Below, piece after piece: positions 19,379 through 30,701 of a stretch of 64,000 nucleotides of DNA. The notes under the pieces were generated by a model that was not told the origin of the DNA, ran no database searches, and was given only the letters and a program-made list of their open reading frames with translations. This stretch comes from Diadema setosum (Eukaryota > Echinodermata > Echinoidea > Diadematoida > Diadematidae). Position 1 is the first letter of the stretch. Each line of letters starts with the position of its first letter. Location of the stretch: contig NC_092693.1 of NCBI RefSeq assembly GCF_964275005.1, positions 29,772,173-29,836,172 on the forward strand, in the 5' to 3' direction. The position numbers were made by a program, and so were the translations under genes.

Positions 19379-19732
19379 CTCTCTAAAAAAAAATCGAGTG
19401 AAAATATTCACTCTTAAAAGAGTGAATACAAAAAAGAGTGAATTTCGAGTGAAATTGGAGTGAATTTTGAGTGAAAATGTTCATTTTCACTCATTTTGGA
19501 GTGACGTCAGGGATCACTCCAAAATCTTCGAGTGATCCCTGACGTCACTCCAAAATGAGTGAAAATGAGCATTTTCACTCAAAATTCACTTCGAGTGATC
19601 CCTGACGTCACTTCAAAATGAGTGAAAATGAGCATTTTCACTCAAAATTCACTCCAATTTCACTCGAAATTCACTCTTTTTTGTATTCACTCTTTTTAGA
19701 GTGAAAATTTTCACTCGAATTTTTTTAGAGAG
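19379..19732. mobile_element. 354-bp near-perfect fold-back MITE
   Basis: Begins CTCTCTAAAAAAAAATCGAG and ends CGAATTTTTTTAGAGAG, with TA outside both ends (19377-19378 and 19733-19734). Almost the whole element is self-complementary, built of GAGTGAATTTTGAGTGAAAA and TGGAGTGACGTCAGGGATCA motifs. The second motif is duplicated in the right arm, which makes the arms unequal. The small number of mismatches suggests a young copy. Confidence 0.85.
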
Positions 19733-20568
19733 TATACATGCAAGTGTACTTCATTTTTCTTGTGTGGGTTCATACATATCCCGATGTTATTATCTTGGTG
19801 ATTATCATACGGTGTGAGATGAAGAAATACTAGTAAACAATATCGTTATATTTTTAAGTTTAGTCAGTTGCCGCAATGTTTCCACGAGAGGGACACGATA
19901 TTATGAAGACAAGAACTGATCGGAAGAGCACGTTGCTAATCATCTGTTTCTTTTTTATTCACTAGCTGCTATTAAGTTATAGAAAGAAGGGTCTCAACTG
20001 AACGTATTCATCAGCAAACACGAACATAAAAAATACATGTACATAGAATAATGCATTATATATCACATGGGCCGCCCACCCACAACTCATCTCCACATAC
20101 AAAGTTTTTACAAAAAATTTTGCACAATACTCCGCTGCACTTTCTTTTTTCGACTTCATTTTTCGCTCTTTGGATGCCATGTGTCTTGGGCATGGTGTAT
20201 AGCTCTGTGCATAGTGTGGATATAGTGACTATAGGCCCTATCAGAAACAGGATTATCGCACCAGAAAACCTTTCCATGCAGTAAACAGTGCATGGAAATA
20301 CTCCACGGACAGAATGCATGCATGTAATGTATATGGAGAGTGTCCTTGGGACCTCTGGGTGGGGATGCAGGGGTCACTAACGTGACCTCTTCCTTATTAC
20401 GTAATGACAGAATGATCGCCCTCGCTCACTGGGGGTAAATTTAGGCTCCTCCCACTTGAAGCGAATGTGCCCAGACCCTTTGCCTTCGGCAAAGGCGGCG
20501 ACTTCGTCGCGGGGCGGCGACTTCGTCGCCGCGGAGTCCAGTTGGCAAAGGGTCTGGAAACCAGACTA
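19733..20568. other. right part of the Mutator-like element
   Basis: No gene. At 20466-20545 the subterminal region contains CCTTTGCCTTCGGCAAAGG and a doubled GGCGACTTCGTCGC palindrome, motifs shared with the nest at 11.2-13.0 kb. Confidence 0.45.
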
Positions 20569-20929
20569 TCTGCTTGTATAGTCAGTGCTTCAGCAGTGGA
20601 ACAGTCGCCAACGGCCATACCTCGTACAAAGCACGGCCAAACCAAAATTGACCAAAAAATTACCACTTACGACCACGTCCACCAGATTTTCATAACTTTT
20701 TGTAAGTGATTTGGACGTGGAGTGCTGTGTGACCGGGGCTTTATGTTGTAATTGACCATAAAACTTCTGCTTTACTTGACGTGAAAGTCATGTGAGAAAG
20801 TCTAAAGACAGATAACACATGTCGACTTTTGCCCTAAGAGAAAAAGAACTTTTCTTGTTACCTGTCCTCAATATGAGAGAACGTGCATGAATACACAATC
20901 ATGTTATCTGTGTCACAATACCAACAAAA

Positions 20930-22510
20930 AAAAGCAAGCTATTCCTGCAGTATACAAAATCTCTACTATCTCCATCCACGAAATGTTTGCAGAGAGCAAA
21001 AAGATAGTCAAAAACAATGAAAATGGGTAAAAATGAGCAGGAAGCTCTGTTGATAACCTACTTCATACTACATTCTTCAGGGTCGTTTAAGAATTAAGTT
21101 TCTGTTAAAATCTGGGGCATGGTCAAGCACAAATTGTTCAAACATTCGGTTCAGTTTCTTGCAATGAAAAAAAAAATAAGAGTAACGCTACAGATCTTGG
21201 AAGCACATTATGATAAAAGCAGATAATGTTTACCATGATTTAGTTTCTACATACTGTGTGAACTATACATACAAAATGAGACATTCATTTTGATCAACAC
21301 CGCTGAGAAAAACAGAAATGTCAATGCTAAAGCGTCTGGATATGTACGTGTCATGTTCCCACCCTGCATTGCATTTTCATGTTGAAAGCGTCTTTAATCT
21401 TTTTAGTCTGCGACGCTTGATGAATTCGCTTTTCAATTCTCCCTATGATTTACCGCATTGTGTTAAATTTGGGGAACGGCCCACCAAGGAGTGTTCAAAC
21501 ATTGACGAACTTCTTGCAATCAAAAACCCTCTGTCGCTTTCTATATAGCGCTAACCTGGATCCATGGACCAACAATGGAGCACATTTTCGTTTCTTCATG
21601 ATTGTTTTTTTTTTTCCATTCCCTTTTCTTTCTTTTTCTTTTCCGACAGTGACCTCATTCGATGTGACCCCATCCTGGACCCAATATGCTACAACGATTC
21701 GAAAATTACCATCGATCGATCGATCGATCAATCGAGAAACATTCCTGCATGGCGGTATTTGAAATAGCCTTCACCGTATAGGCCGTACATATATGGTGTA
21801 AATTCAAGTGTATATGATATCTATCTCCACCGAAATGTTGTAAAACTTCTTAAAATATAATAAATTGACCTCTAAATAGACCCCGGGATCGTATTTTATC
21901 AACCAATAAACACTATTACTCCTCCATTATTGTCTATTGCGGAATGTTGAAACAAGCGTATATTCTCATCGACCTCAGTTCTAGATGTCATGTGTACTAG
22001 CAAAAAGTTATGTAATATTATGAGAGCATAATTCAAGTTTTGTTATAATCATGATTATGACTCATTATCATCTTGTTCAGTTACTCCTTGCTTCTTCTTT
22101 ATTTCTTGCTAGTTGATGTATACATTGTAGGCCGCCTATATGATTTTTATCTTTTTTATTTATGTTTTTTGATACTGCAGTGTCAACTTTATTTATTCGT
22201 TTTGAACGATAAAACAGGGCTCTTTTTAAGCAAGCCATTGGACTACCTTGTTTTCTAATAGGTTGAAACAAAAATAATATTTCATATAACACACGGCAAG
22301 TCATGGATTTGGGTTTAAGAACTAACGCTGTCATGCGCATGCGCTTCTTCTTCCTTTCCTTTTTTTTTTTTCCTTTGGAAAATGACCCGATTTCTTGTGA
22401 CCCAGCGCCCTATCAATTCTATACACACCTCTGAGGGGAGAGAGGTGGGAAATTGCGGTCTGTAATAGTATTTACTTAATGCAACCAGGAACTGCAAGGT
22501 CAAGTTGTGT
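20930..22510 (+). repeat. segmental duplication, copy A
   Basis: Shares ordered blocks with copies B (about 24040-25480) and C (about 26620-28090). The blocks are TTCAGGGTCGTTTAAG (21079), GTTCAAACATTCGGTTCAG, TTTTGATCAACACCG (21289), GAATTCGCTTTTCAATTCTC (21422), CGCATTGTGTTAAATTTGGG (21453), then GTCATGCGCATGCGCTTCTT (22330) and ATGACCCGATTT..GACCCAGCGCCC with GAGGGGAGAGAGGTGGGA (22381-22450). No exon is recognised. A GATC microsatellite (21712-21728) interrupts this copy. Confidence 0.6.
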
Positions 22511-22680
22511 GCCTCTGCTGAAAATAATTCTAATCTTCTTTGGAGTTTGGGTGGCGATCCATTTCATTTCATTTCATCAAACACTATAGCCTATAGTTAA
22601 AAGACGCTTTTCACTATAATTTGGAATTCGTTCATGAGTTTAATATGTGGGGTGTTAATGATTGAGGGCTTTATGCATGT

Positions 22681-22717
22681 GCTAATAATGATAATTATGA
22701 TGATGATAATGATTATG

Positions 22718-22796
<79 letters not shown>
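22681..22796. repeat. AAT trinucleotide microsatellite
   Basis: ATG/ATA-rich lead-in at 22681-22716, followed by more than 25 uninterrupted TAA/AAT units to about 22793. Open frames across it (poly-Ile) are artefacts. Confidence 0.9.
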
Positions 22797-24039
22797 TACG
22801 GTACTTCAACAGCACATATATCACTGCCATCGATTGTGTATCTAAATCGTGCTCCTAAAGATTAAAAAGATAGCCAGATAGTACAAAATCCAAAACATAC
22901 AAAATTAAAAAGCCAATTTGAAATGTTTTTTGAGATAATATGATTTCTGTACTGTTTTATACTTAAGGTGAGTGTATACATATATACCTAAAAGTATTCA
23001 AATGATTGAATTAATGATTTAACGCAAGATGTGGATACAACTACTTGTGAAAGGCAAGTGTTCGGGATTTTGGCCCTCTTGCAAGTAAGTTCGTCCATCT
23101 ATTATTGCTGATAGTGTTGCAAAGGCATCTGTTCGCTCGTTTCACCGGTTTGCCTTGTACTATGGTAGAGGGGGATATTTTTTGCGAACAGCTGTTCTGT
23201 TTTATTTTTTTTCTTCTTTTTTTCTACCACTCCGAAAGAAATTCTGCTTTTGAGGTTGGCTAGATTCTTAGATGGATGTCATTACCTAGATAAAATTTTA
23301 AGCATTGTCTTTACTGCAGCGTATGGGGGCGCCATTTTACTTTCTACGGGCTGCGTCTTCGCGTAATCTAAAGCTTTGCAACACGACGCATGCGAGAGAG
23401 AGGAGAACGGCCCCCGTAATCGTCGTCGAAACGTCCGCGTCGTAAATCTAAAGATCCTTAAGATAGGGGATTTCGAAAGAGACTTCTTTCCAGGGGGATA
23501 ATCACAAAGAATTGTTTTACACCCTGTTCCTTCCGTCGTCTTATTAAACATGGCGCAGTTGGATAATGAACGGTTTTTTGTTCTCTTTTCCTTTTTTTCT
23601 TTTTAATCAAGGGCATCCTATTTCGGGAAAGCGTCGTCCTGGATACATCTCTATCGGTATTACTTTCAAGTAAATTGTGTGTATGCAAACGCGGGTGGGG
23701 TAGAATAGGCCGCACCCCTGCCTTCATCTCCTTTTCTAGTTCCGCTTACTAAGATCACGTCTAAAGCTTCCTTTCGTATCATTTTATAATCTATAGTATG
23801 ATTTAAGACTATATGCATTTCTCTGAAGGTGCATAAGATATAACCCGACTTTCTGCACTAATCTGTTAATGTTTAGCCAGTGCAAAGTTTGTAAACATGA
23901 CATGGAATATCATTTCAGAAAGTCTGACGACGTAATAACACTCATTGGCTCTTGCATGAATTATGACCCGCGAAGCTTTGCCATTATTACTTAACATTAT
24001 GGATTTATCAAACGAATCGTTGTTTACACATTACAAAAA
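22797..24039. other. no gene seen; Harbinger-like terminus at 23430-23460
   Basis: AT-rich at first, then GC-richer. ACGTCCGCGTCGTAAATCTA and AAGATCCTTA at about 23430-23460 match the right end of the Harbinger-like MITE at 52338-52492, so this may be an eroded relative. A left end could not be fixed. Confidence 0.4.
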
Positions 24040-25480
24040 ACAATAAAAAATGAGTATAATGATGGCAATACCATTATTTCGATGTCACGTCAAAAATGTG
24101 CACATGATGAGATGCTTATGAAAAAAAAAACACGAAAAAACAAACACAGGGTAACAGAGCAGGAAAGGCCGACCTGCTTGAAATCATTCCTCATCAGGGT
24201 CGTCGTTTAAGGAGTTTTTAATTAGAACATGAACACCAACGGATTGTTCAAACATTCCCTTCAGCTCTAACGCTAACGCTAACCTTGGATGCGCAGTATG
24301 TCAAAAGCTTATGATATTTACAGTGACCTACATCTCTGTAACCTAATAAGTCGTGCATTTTGATCAACACCGTCCAGAAAAAAAAAGGCAAGACGAGACA
24401 GAGAAAGGTCCATGATAAAGTGACTAATGGATGGATGTTCCTACCCCGAAGTGCATATTCAGGGTGTCCATATCTGCTGAAAAGTGTCTTAACCCACTTT
24501 CTGTAAACTGCTTTTTTTTTATGAATTCGCTTTTAAATTTTCTTCATGACTTATTGCATTGTGTTAGATTTGGGGCACGGCACACCCAGAAATGTTCACA
24601 AACTGATGATTTTCTTGCATTCAAGTGAGAAATTAATCGATTCTCTATAAACAGCTTTACCTGGAATTCACTGACCAACAAAGGAACACATTTTATTTTA
24701 TTCATTATTGACATCTCGGCTGGTAAGTTAAGGTAGGGTCATTATAACCCTCTATCACACCCTCCTTTTCAAGTTATTTCATCAATAAATGAGGGAATCG
24801 AATAAAACATTTAAAGAACTATTTTTTCTCTGTTCATTTTCCCCAAATTCGAATAAGATGAAAAAGGTATCGTCTTAATTTTACCCTTGATACTTTATAT
24901 CCTATGAGCGTAAAGTATGAGCACAAAGTATGCATGTGTGGGAGGAGGATATCCCCCCTCCCACACCCTCCCCACCCCCAGCTCGATATCCCCCCTCCCA
25001 CACCCTCCCCACCCCAGCTCGATATCCCCCTCCCACACCCTCCCCACCCCCAGCTCGATATCCCCCCTCCCACACCCTCCCCACCCCCAGCTCGACTGCT
25101 GCTCTTGGATAGATTTTTATCTTCATTAGTGAATGAGAAAATTAAGAAACATTTAAAGATGAATGAAACCCAAACACAAGTCTATAGTCTTTTTAATAAA
25201 ATTAATGTGGATTGATATATGCATGCCAATTTTAGTAGAACATAAATCAGTGAAGTTGAGACAAATTGGACAATCTTTTCAAAAGCTTTGAATTTTTACA
25301 ATTTTGTTGCTGCCATCGCTGGATCCGAAGACCTAAATAGTTTGTTTCTGCCATGCGCATGCGCCTTTTTTCCGTCTTTTCTTTTCTTGGATATGACCCA
25401 ATTTCATATGACCCAGCGCCCTTATATATCAATTTGATACACTCCCCTGAGGGGAGAGAGGTGGGATATGTGGTGAGGTC
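24040..25480 (+). repeat. segmental duplication, copy B
   Basis: Carries the same ordered blocks as copy A: CATCAGGGTCGTCGTTTAAG (24192), GGATTGTTCAAACATTCCCT, CTAACCTTGGATGCGCAGTATG, TTTTGATCAACACCG (24358), ATGAATTCGCTTTTAAATTT (24521), GCATTGTGTTAGATTTGGGG, CCATGCGCATGCGCCTTTTT (25352) and ATGACCCAATTT..GACCCAGCGCCC with CTGAGGGGAGAGAGGTGGGA. Spacing to copy A is about 3.1 kb. A GC-rich minisatellite (24953-25096) lies inside. Confidence 0.6.
24953..25096. repeat. 36-37-bp minisatellite, four units
   Basis: The unit CCCCCAGCTCGATATCCCCC plus CTCCCACACCCTCCCCA is repeated about four times. The overlapping Pro/Ser-rich frames are artefacts. A related CTCCCACACCCTCCCCCCAT string occurs at 55424-55443. 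Confidence 0.85.
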
Positions 25481-26619
25481 TAGTGTTTGATTGTAAACAT
25501 CTACTGCAAAGTTATAAGCTGTTCGTCTCCAAAAAATAATGATATCATTTTTCAGTCTTTAGGACGCTATACAATATTACTTTTCATTTAATTTCAGTTA
25601 TAAGTTTCTGCAACTTTTCCGTGATGACAGTTTTGAAAAAAAGTGTGCAAAAATATAATGGAAGAAAACGTACTATTTTACTTTGTGATACAAATCATAA
25701 TTCTTTATTTTACTAATCATAAGCTGATCAGCATGATCAGCGTGCAATATATATTTTCTAACTAATTACAGAATGCTTGATGGGTTTTCGGGGAATGAAA
25801 CAAACCAAAGCTTGAAAACGTGACAACCCTTGAAACAGTTCATAATCTATTCATTTTCTTAATGCAAAAGACACAGGTGCGTCTGCATGAAGGGGTTGGG
25901 ACCGGAAGGGGTGCTTGACCTTCAAATTGCGTTTTGGAACGTTCACACTATAGGCTTAAGCATTGATAAAAGAAAATCATTTACAATTACGCAACACACA
26001 GTATAAAAAATCACTAAAATAGCGTTTAATTTGTGATATATTGAATGAATATCATATCTTTTCTACTCTTTCTCTCTCTTTCCACTCACCCGTTTCTTAA
26101 AATGATAATTGGTCTTATTCCTCAGCCACGATGCCTCGACAAAAGCTAACACAAGACAAATAGTTGTAAAAACAGGTATAAATCAAATAAAGTTTGCGAT
26201 ATGGCAAATCAATCGGCACTGAATCTACAGATTTTGCCAACCTCCTATGCAGTTGTGTAATGTAAAATAATCGAATATTTTCTCTTTCCCGATTTTATGT
26301 GTATTCTCTTTCAGCAAGTATGCTCAAGCGAAGAAGGGGGGGGGGGAGTATTGTGGTTAGCCCCCTATAACTCTTCCCTTCTTCACAGTTCTGCTAACCA
26401 TGATCATGAACTTTCGTATCACTTGTAATTACATGAACTTGATTAAACTATTTGATGTTTTTCTCTGAGTAACAAACCTAATTTCATTTAAACGAATCTT
26501 CGGAATAACGAACATCATTCGTGAAAAGTGTTTTAGACGTGACGTGCAAAATCTTTTCCAAGAGTGGTAAGACAGAAAACAAAAATTATACAAGCTTTCA
26601 TAATGTGAGAAGAAATCAG
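25481..26619. other. no gene seen
   Basis: AT-rich spacer between duplication copies B and C. There is a G-run at about 26335-26346, and TCTTCGGAATAACGAACATC (26496) is a stray unit of the repeat at 17.3-17.6 kb. Confidence 0.4.
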
Positions 26620-27227
26620 AATCCGCAAAGCTTTGCCGTTTATCATTTCTTGATGTATGACTCATGCGTCTTATCTATACGAATTACACATAGTCAAAGT
26701 CAAGTTCTTGGGGTATAAAGATGACAATAATATATCTCTATCATTACATGCCACGTGAAATATACACACGTGGTATATGCAGACTAAAGCAAAATGGGTA
26801 TAGGCCCAGACAGGGTAGGAAACTCTGACATACATGCTCGTGGGAAATTATTTTTCAGGGCCGTTTAAAACAATTTTTTTTTTTTTTTTAATGTGAAGAT
26901 CTGGAGCATGGACAACCACGGATAGTTCAAACATTCGCGTCAGTTTTTCGCAGTGAAAAGAATCAATCATGCGACAACTAATGCTAACCTTGGATGCACA
27001 GTATGACAAAAACATGCCATACTCAGAGCGGTCTATATGTGTAACCTATAGTGATACATTCATTTTGATTAAAAGCGTTGAGAAAAAAAATGTATGGAGG
27101 TTTGTGCTAAATATTTAAGTTGTTCATATCCGCTGAAAAGCGTCTCAACCCACTTTTTTGTGACTTCAAAAACTGCAAACAGTCGGATCATCTTTCCTTC
27201 CATGAATTTCCAAGCACACCATAACTA

Positions 27228-27241
27228 AAACACACACACAC

Positions 27242-27306
<65 letters not shown>
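27228..27306. repeat. CA then TA dinucleotide microsatellite
   Basis: CA repeats at about 27230-27288 pass directly into TA repeats to 27306. Confidence 0.9.
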
Positions 27307-27547
27307 GTTAGAGATTACAGTGGAAATTATTTAATGTAACGAAGTTCTTTGCTATTTTGTAATGCAATTATTGTTTCGTTTGAGTCTTTGTACAGTGTAA
27401 TTTCATCTTATTTTGACCTGAGAGACAGGTTAAAGTAAGGTAATGCGCAAACAAACGAAACAAATGAAGTAGTCTTGACTGTGTCTGTCCCTTTTTTGTG
27501 GTGTTGTTTCGTTTCAGTCCAAGTATGTGTATTCTTTCATTTAACTC

Positions 27548-27775
27548 ATGGTTTATGCCACTTCAGAATTGGCATTGCATATTCTTCTGCTCACCTTCAA
27601 ATGTATCTACGGGCTCGCTCCTCCTTACTTAACCGAACTCATAACCATCCGTCACCCATCCCGGTACACCCTCCGCTCTTCACAAGGTATCACAATGAAT
27701 CACCCAACTTCCAAGATACTGGCCACACTTGATGATAAAACATTTTCATCTGCTGCTCCCAAATTGTGGAATTAA
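27548..27775 (+). mobile_element. LINE reverse transcriptase C-terminal fragment
   Basis: The frame contains LHILLLTFKCIYGLAPPYLT, then LRSSQG and FSSAAPKLWN. This is the conserved end of RT proteins from L2/CR1-group LINEs, normally continuing KLWNSLP. The copy is 5'-truncated and runs into a stop directly after KLWN. It is a dead fragment unrelated to the LINE at 3.2-7.0 kb. Confidence 0.75.
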
Positions 27776-28343
27776 CTATTGTGAAATAGCCCATACCCAT
27801 ATCCAGCAGCAATAGCTGGTTTTCAACGGGGTCCAGTTGGATGTTAAGGTGGGATCACATCACGGGTTTATAAAAAGCCCTCAGCAGATAAAAGAAAATA
27901 AATCATAGTGCAAATAATCCTTGCCCCGGATTTGAGAACTTACGTAGGCGCAAAAATGTGCCCTTCTGTTCATGTAATTGTTTCTTTCTTTGACAATGAC
28001 AATGACCCAATTCTGTGCGACCCATGGCAGGGCTTCATTAGTTTGGTAACATCTCTGAAAAGGGGCGGGAGGAACGAAAATATTGTGGTATTTGTTTAAA
28101 TCTTCGCTCTATGAACCATGAATTACACTGTGAATTCAAGTTTACAAGTTTTCCTTTGACTGGTTGTCTGTCATCAAAAGAGACAAACAGGTTGCGAATA
28201 CAGGGCATGTCGGCTGCCTGAAACATTGTGTCTTTCGTCCGAGGCAGGACCAAACATGCTGACAAGTGTAACATGGGTGTTTACTTCTCTCTGATTGGTG
28301 CGCTTGCGAACAGATTTTGTGGGCGTGTCATTTATCCTTGCAT

Positions 28344-28351
28344 TATATAAA
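28344..28351 (+). promoter_or_regulatory. TATA box of the single-HYR gene
   Basis: TATATAAA in CATTATATAAAACG, followed 28-35 bp later by TTCAGAT, an initiator-like string at about 28378. The ATG at 28590 would then follow a 5' leader of about 210 nt. Inferred from position and sequence only. Confidence 0.5.
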
Positions 28352-28589
28352 ACGATTTTCTCGTCTGAGATGCTTAGTTCAGATATCGCGCTTGCAACCA
28401 AAATATTCGCCGATGCCTTTGGGTCACGACATTCAAAGTTAAAATTTTGAGCGTTTCTGGAGAAGTTTGTGCAAAACACATAACTTTCATTCCTTTTCCC
28501 TGAGATAAAACTGTCCTTCAACGCTATCTATCTCCTCCGGAGAGAAATTTTCTGAACACAAATTAATTGCTGCTCGAATACTTCATAAA

Positions 28590-28665
28590 ATGGCTCGATG
28601 TGCATTGCTTCTTCTATGTTCTCTGGTGGCCCTGACGTTATGGCAGACAGCGACTGCAAAAAAGG
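28590..28665 (+). CDS. single-HYR secreted protein, exon 1 (signal peptide)
   Basis: The ATG opens MARCALLLLCSLVALTLWQT followed by ATAKK, a typical signal peptide: short basic start, hydrophobic core and an A-T-A cleavage motif after residue 23. The exon ends at G/GTAAGA, a strong donor, in phase 1. That matches the phase 1 acceptor of the HYR exon at 30483. The sequence upstream has a TATA box at the right distance. This is the only clear translation start of a host gene in the window. Confidence 0.75.
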
Positions 28666-30482
28666 GTAAGAAATCGTTTGCACCTAACTATATAGAGCAC
28701 TCCTAAATAATAAAATGATGAGGTCAAATAATAGTAAAGGCCCGTTTTTACAGAGTACGATAACGCGACGGGCCGGGTTTTGCTATGGAACTATGGTGCG
28801 CCAAAAGGAACCATGTCGGGTTCTGTTACAATAATCATTTCCCGGCAATAATTTTGTTACAAAATTAATCTGTTACTGTTGATTTTGTTGCTCTTGGTTT
28901 AGGTATAAGAATAAGATTTTGGGTGATTTTGTTCCGAACAACTGATTTTCTTTTAACAGAACCAGACATGGTTCCTTTTGACGCACGATAGCAAGAACCC
29001 GGCCGTTGCTTGTACCGTGCTCGGTGTAAACGCTATTCTTCCAGCAAGATTACCATGATTGTAATAATTGCACATGCACATGTGTACTTGGAAACATTTT
29101 GAGGCGCTATGAAGAGTTAGCTCTGTAGGTGTTATGTCAAACTATGCATGGTATCTCAATGTTTATATTAACGACAGTGTGATACATTGCATTTATCGAT
29201 TCCCAGATTTCCCGGAAATTCATCGGTAAACGGAAGGAATGGTAATTGGTTTATGTAAACAATTCATATTATGTAGGGCCTATATTTTTCGGTCAGCTAT
29301 GTTCGGTGGTATATGAAACAATGTTCGATTGAACATTCATGTGTATTGTGATTTGTATTCGTTTATTTTGAGGAAGAAATGAAACATTGTCGTCTCGACT
29401 CATACCTTGTATCAATACGATCGATCGATCGATCGATCGATCACTTTTAAAGAATATTGTTATTCTGATATTTTTTAAGGACTTCAAGATTTTTTTTCTA
29501 AGTTTAAACTCCGCATCTCATCAAATATTATATATGCGAAGACTCCAGGCATCCATCCACTTAAATGTATTCAAGAAGGCATAACCTTCTATTTCAATTA
29601 ATCCAAAATAAAACCCTCAGCGTGAGGAAAACTACATGTTTAACCCAAAGAACTGATTTTTAATTCAAGTGTCTCGAAGAATTAAAGAAAAGAAAAGAAA
29701 AGAAAGAAAGAAAAAAGAGCGCTACCCGAATGCTATTTTATCCCTGCATCAGAAATAACATACTCAGGAAAAATTAAGAATCCGGGCTTAATTGATTTTG
29801 GTTCAATATACAAGTGTCGTGGCGTACTATATAACAGTAAAAAAAAAATGTGATTTCTTTTCCACTGCAATTCTTATAATTTCTTCTTTTTTTTCCACTC
29901 TATAGTAATGAAACCACTTGAAGTTTATTGAACAGTTTATATCACATAACCGCTGTGTAATTTGTTTGAGGGCACTGACAACCACATCAAAAAAACCAAA
30001 CCAAAACAAAACAAAACAAAAAACCTAATTAGCTTTAGTTGTCTATTGTTAATGGGATAGTGGTTATCAAGTCTCACAGCATAATGGTATCATTATTTTT
30101 TTTTCCTGATAGATAATAAGAACAATACCCACATAATTACCACTCAATGCAGATTGAAAATTAAATACTCGGAGTGGGCTACTATAGAGGACTGAAATAG
30201 ATGCTTTGCTTTAAATATTCCAAACAGTAAAAAATGAAGAAAAATTATTGTAAACGTAACTAGGAAGGCGTCACAATCCACCGCAGAGGACAAAGGCTTC
30301 TGTCGACAGCCTACATTTGAATCATGTGAAGTTATTTTGATTCGTTTCACAGAATTGCTGAAGTCTGTAACTCGAATATTAGTTTGACCAGAGATAATCA
30401 TAAGATGCGTTAGAGTAGCGGCATCTTGATTTATCGTTATGTCTCTTTCTGGTGATCCTGTGTCAAAAAAAAAAAAATGCAG
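28666..30482 (+). other. intron 1 of the single-HYR gene
   Basis: No exon seen. Holds a GATC tetranucleotide microsatellite (about 29419-29442), AAAAG/AAACA simple repeats and T-runs. An imperfect inverted pair, GGTTCCTTTTGACGCACGAT at about 28971 and TGGTGCGCCAAAAGGAACCA at about 28794, frames a roughly 200-bp fold-back that may be a MITE. Confidence 0.55.
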
Positions 30483-30701
30483 ATTTGCAATGCCGTGAAG
30501 ATGTGTATTTGGTTGATGAAAGCCAAACCGGGATCGCGATCTGGAATACGAACTGGGAGCCTCCATCGGGTGTCGTTTGCGAGCCCTCAGCTCTTCAGGG
30601 AGGGGCGTTTCCTTTGGGAGTTACCAGGGTAATATGTCAGTCCTACAACAGCAACAACGGCGACAAGAAGACGTGCTACTTTGATATTCATGTTATACAA
30701 G
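30483..30701 (+). CDS. single-HYR secreted protein, exon 2 (HYR domain)
   Basis: Exon of 219 bp (73 codons), phase 1 at both ends, preceded by an AG acceptor and followed by a GTCTGC donor, which is weak. It encodes LQCREDVYLVDESQTGIAIW, NTNWEPPSGVVCEPSALQGG, AFPLGVTRVICQSYNSNNGD and KKTCYFDIHVIQ. This fits the HYR (hyalin repeat) pattern: C-x-x-D, a W-x-P strand, VxCxPxxxGxxFPxGxTxVxC, and a closing CxFxIxV. Four cysteines are present. HYR domains have an immunoglobulin-like fold and serve extracellular adhesion. The domain differs clearly from the minus-strand HYR array, so the two genes are old relatives at most. Confidence 0.75.

Larger units (their letters stand above)
14913..20568. mobile_element. 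5656-bp Mutator-like element with 9-bp target duplication
   Basis: TCTGCTTGT lies directly outside both ends (14904-14912 and 20569-20577). The left terminus TAGTCTGGCTTCCAGACCCT and the inverted right terminus TAGTCTGGTTTCCAGACCCT are about 25-bp terminal inverted repeats. The subterminal region shares AACGTCGAAAACTAGTATAG and GGCGACTTCGTCGC motifs with short elements in the 11.2-13.0 kb nest, so those are probably deletion derivatives of the same family. No transposase frame is visible inside. The interior carries at least two other MITEs (16033-16399 and 19379-19732). Confidence 0.75.
14543..20741. mobile_element. CCCCGGTCACACAGC MITE split by a Mutator-like insertion
   Basis: The left end AACCCCGGTCACACAGCGC and the inverted right end AAGCCCCGGTCACACAGCAC are terminal inverted repeats, with TA outside both (14541-14542 and 20742-20743). 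The outer pieces (14543-14912 and 20578-20741) join across a perfect 9-bp duplication into a MITE of about 534 bp. It contains repeated CACGTG-rich motifs and no gene. Everything between is a later insertion. Confidence 0.75.
26620..28090 (+). repeat. segmental duplication, copy C
   Basis: Blocks shared with copies A and B: CCGCAAAGCTTTGCCGTTTA (26622), TTTCAGGGCCGTTTAAAACA (26853), GATAGTTCAAACATTCGCGT, CTAACCTTGGATGCACAGTATG (26983), CATTTTGATTAAAAGCGTTG, ATATCCGCTGAAAAGCGTCTCAAC (27128) and ATGACCCAATTCTGTGCGACCC (28000). It ends about 250 bp before the TATA box of the HYR gene at 28344. A dinucleotide repeat and a LINE fragment have been added inside it. Confidence 0.5.

Noticed and set aside
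22597-22858. Poly-isoleucine frames
   Set aside because: Translation of the AAT microsatellite.
24834-25215. Gly- or Pro-rich frames
   Set aside because: Translation of the 36-37-bp minisatellite.
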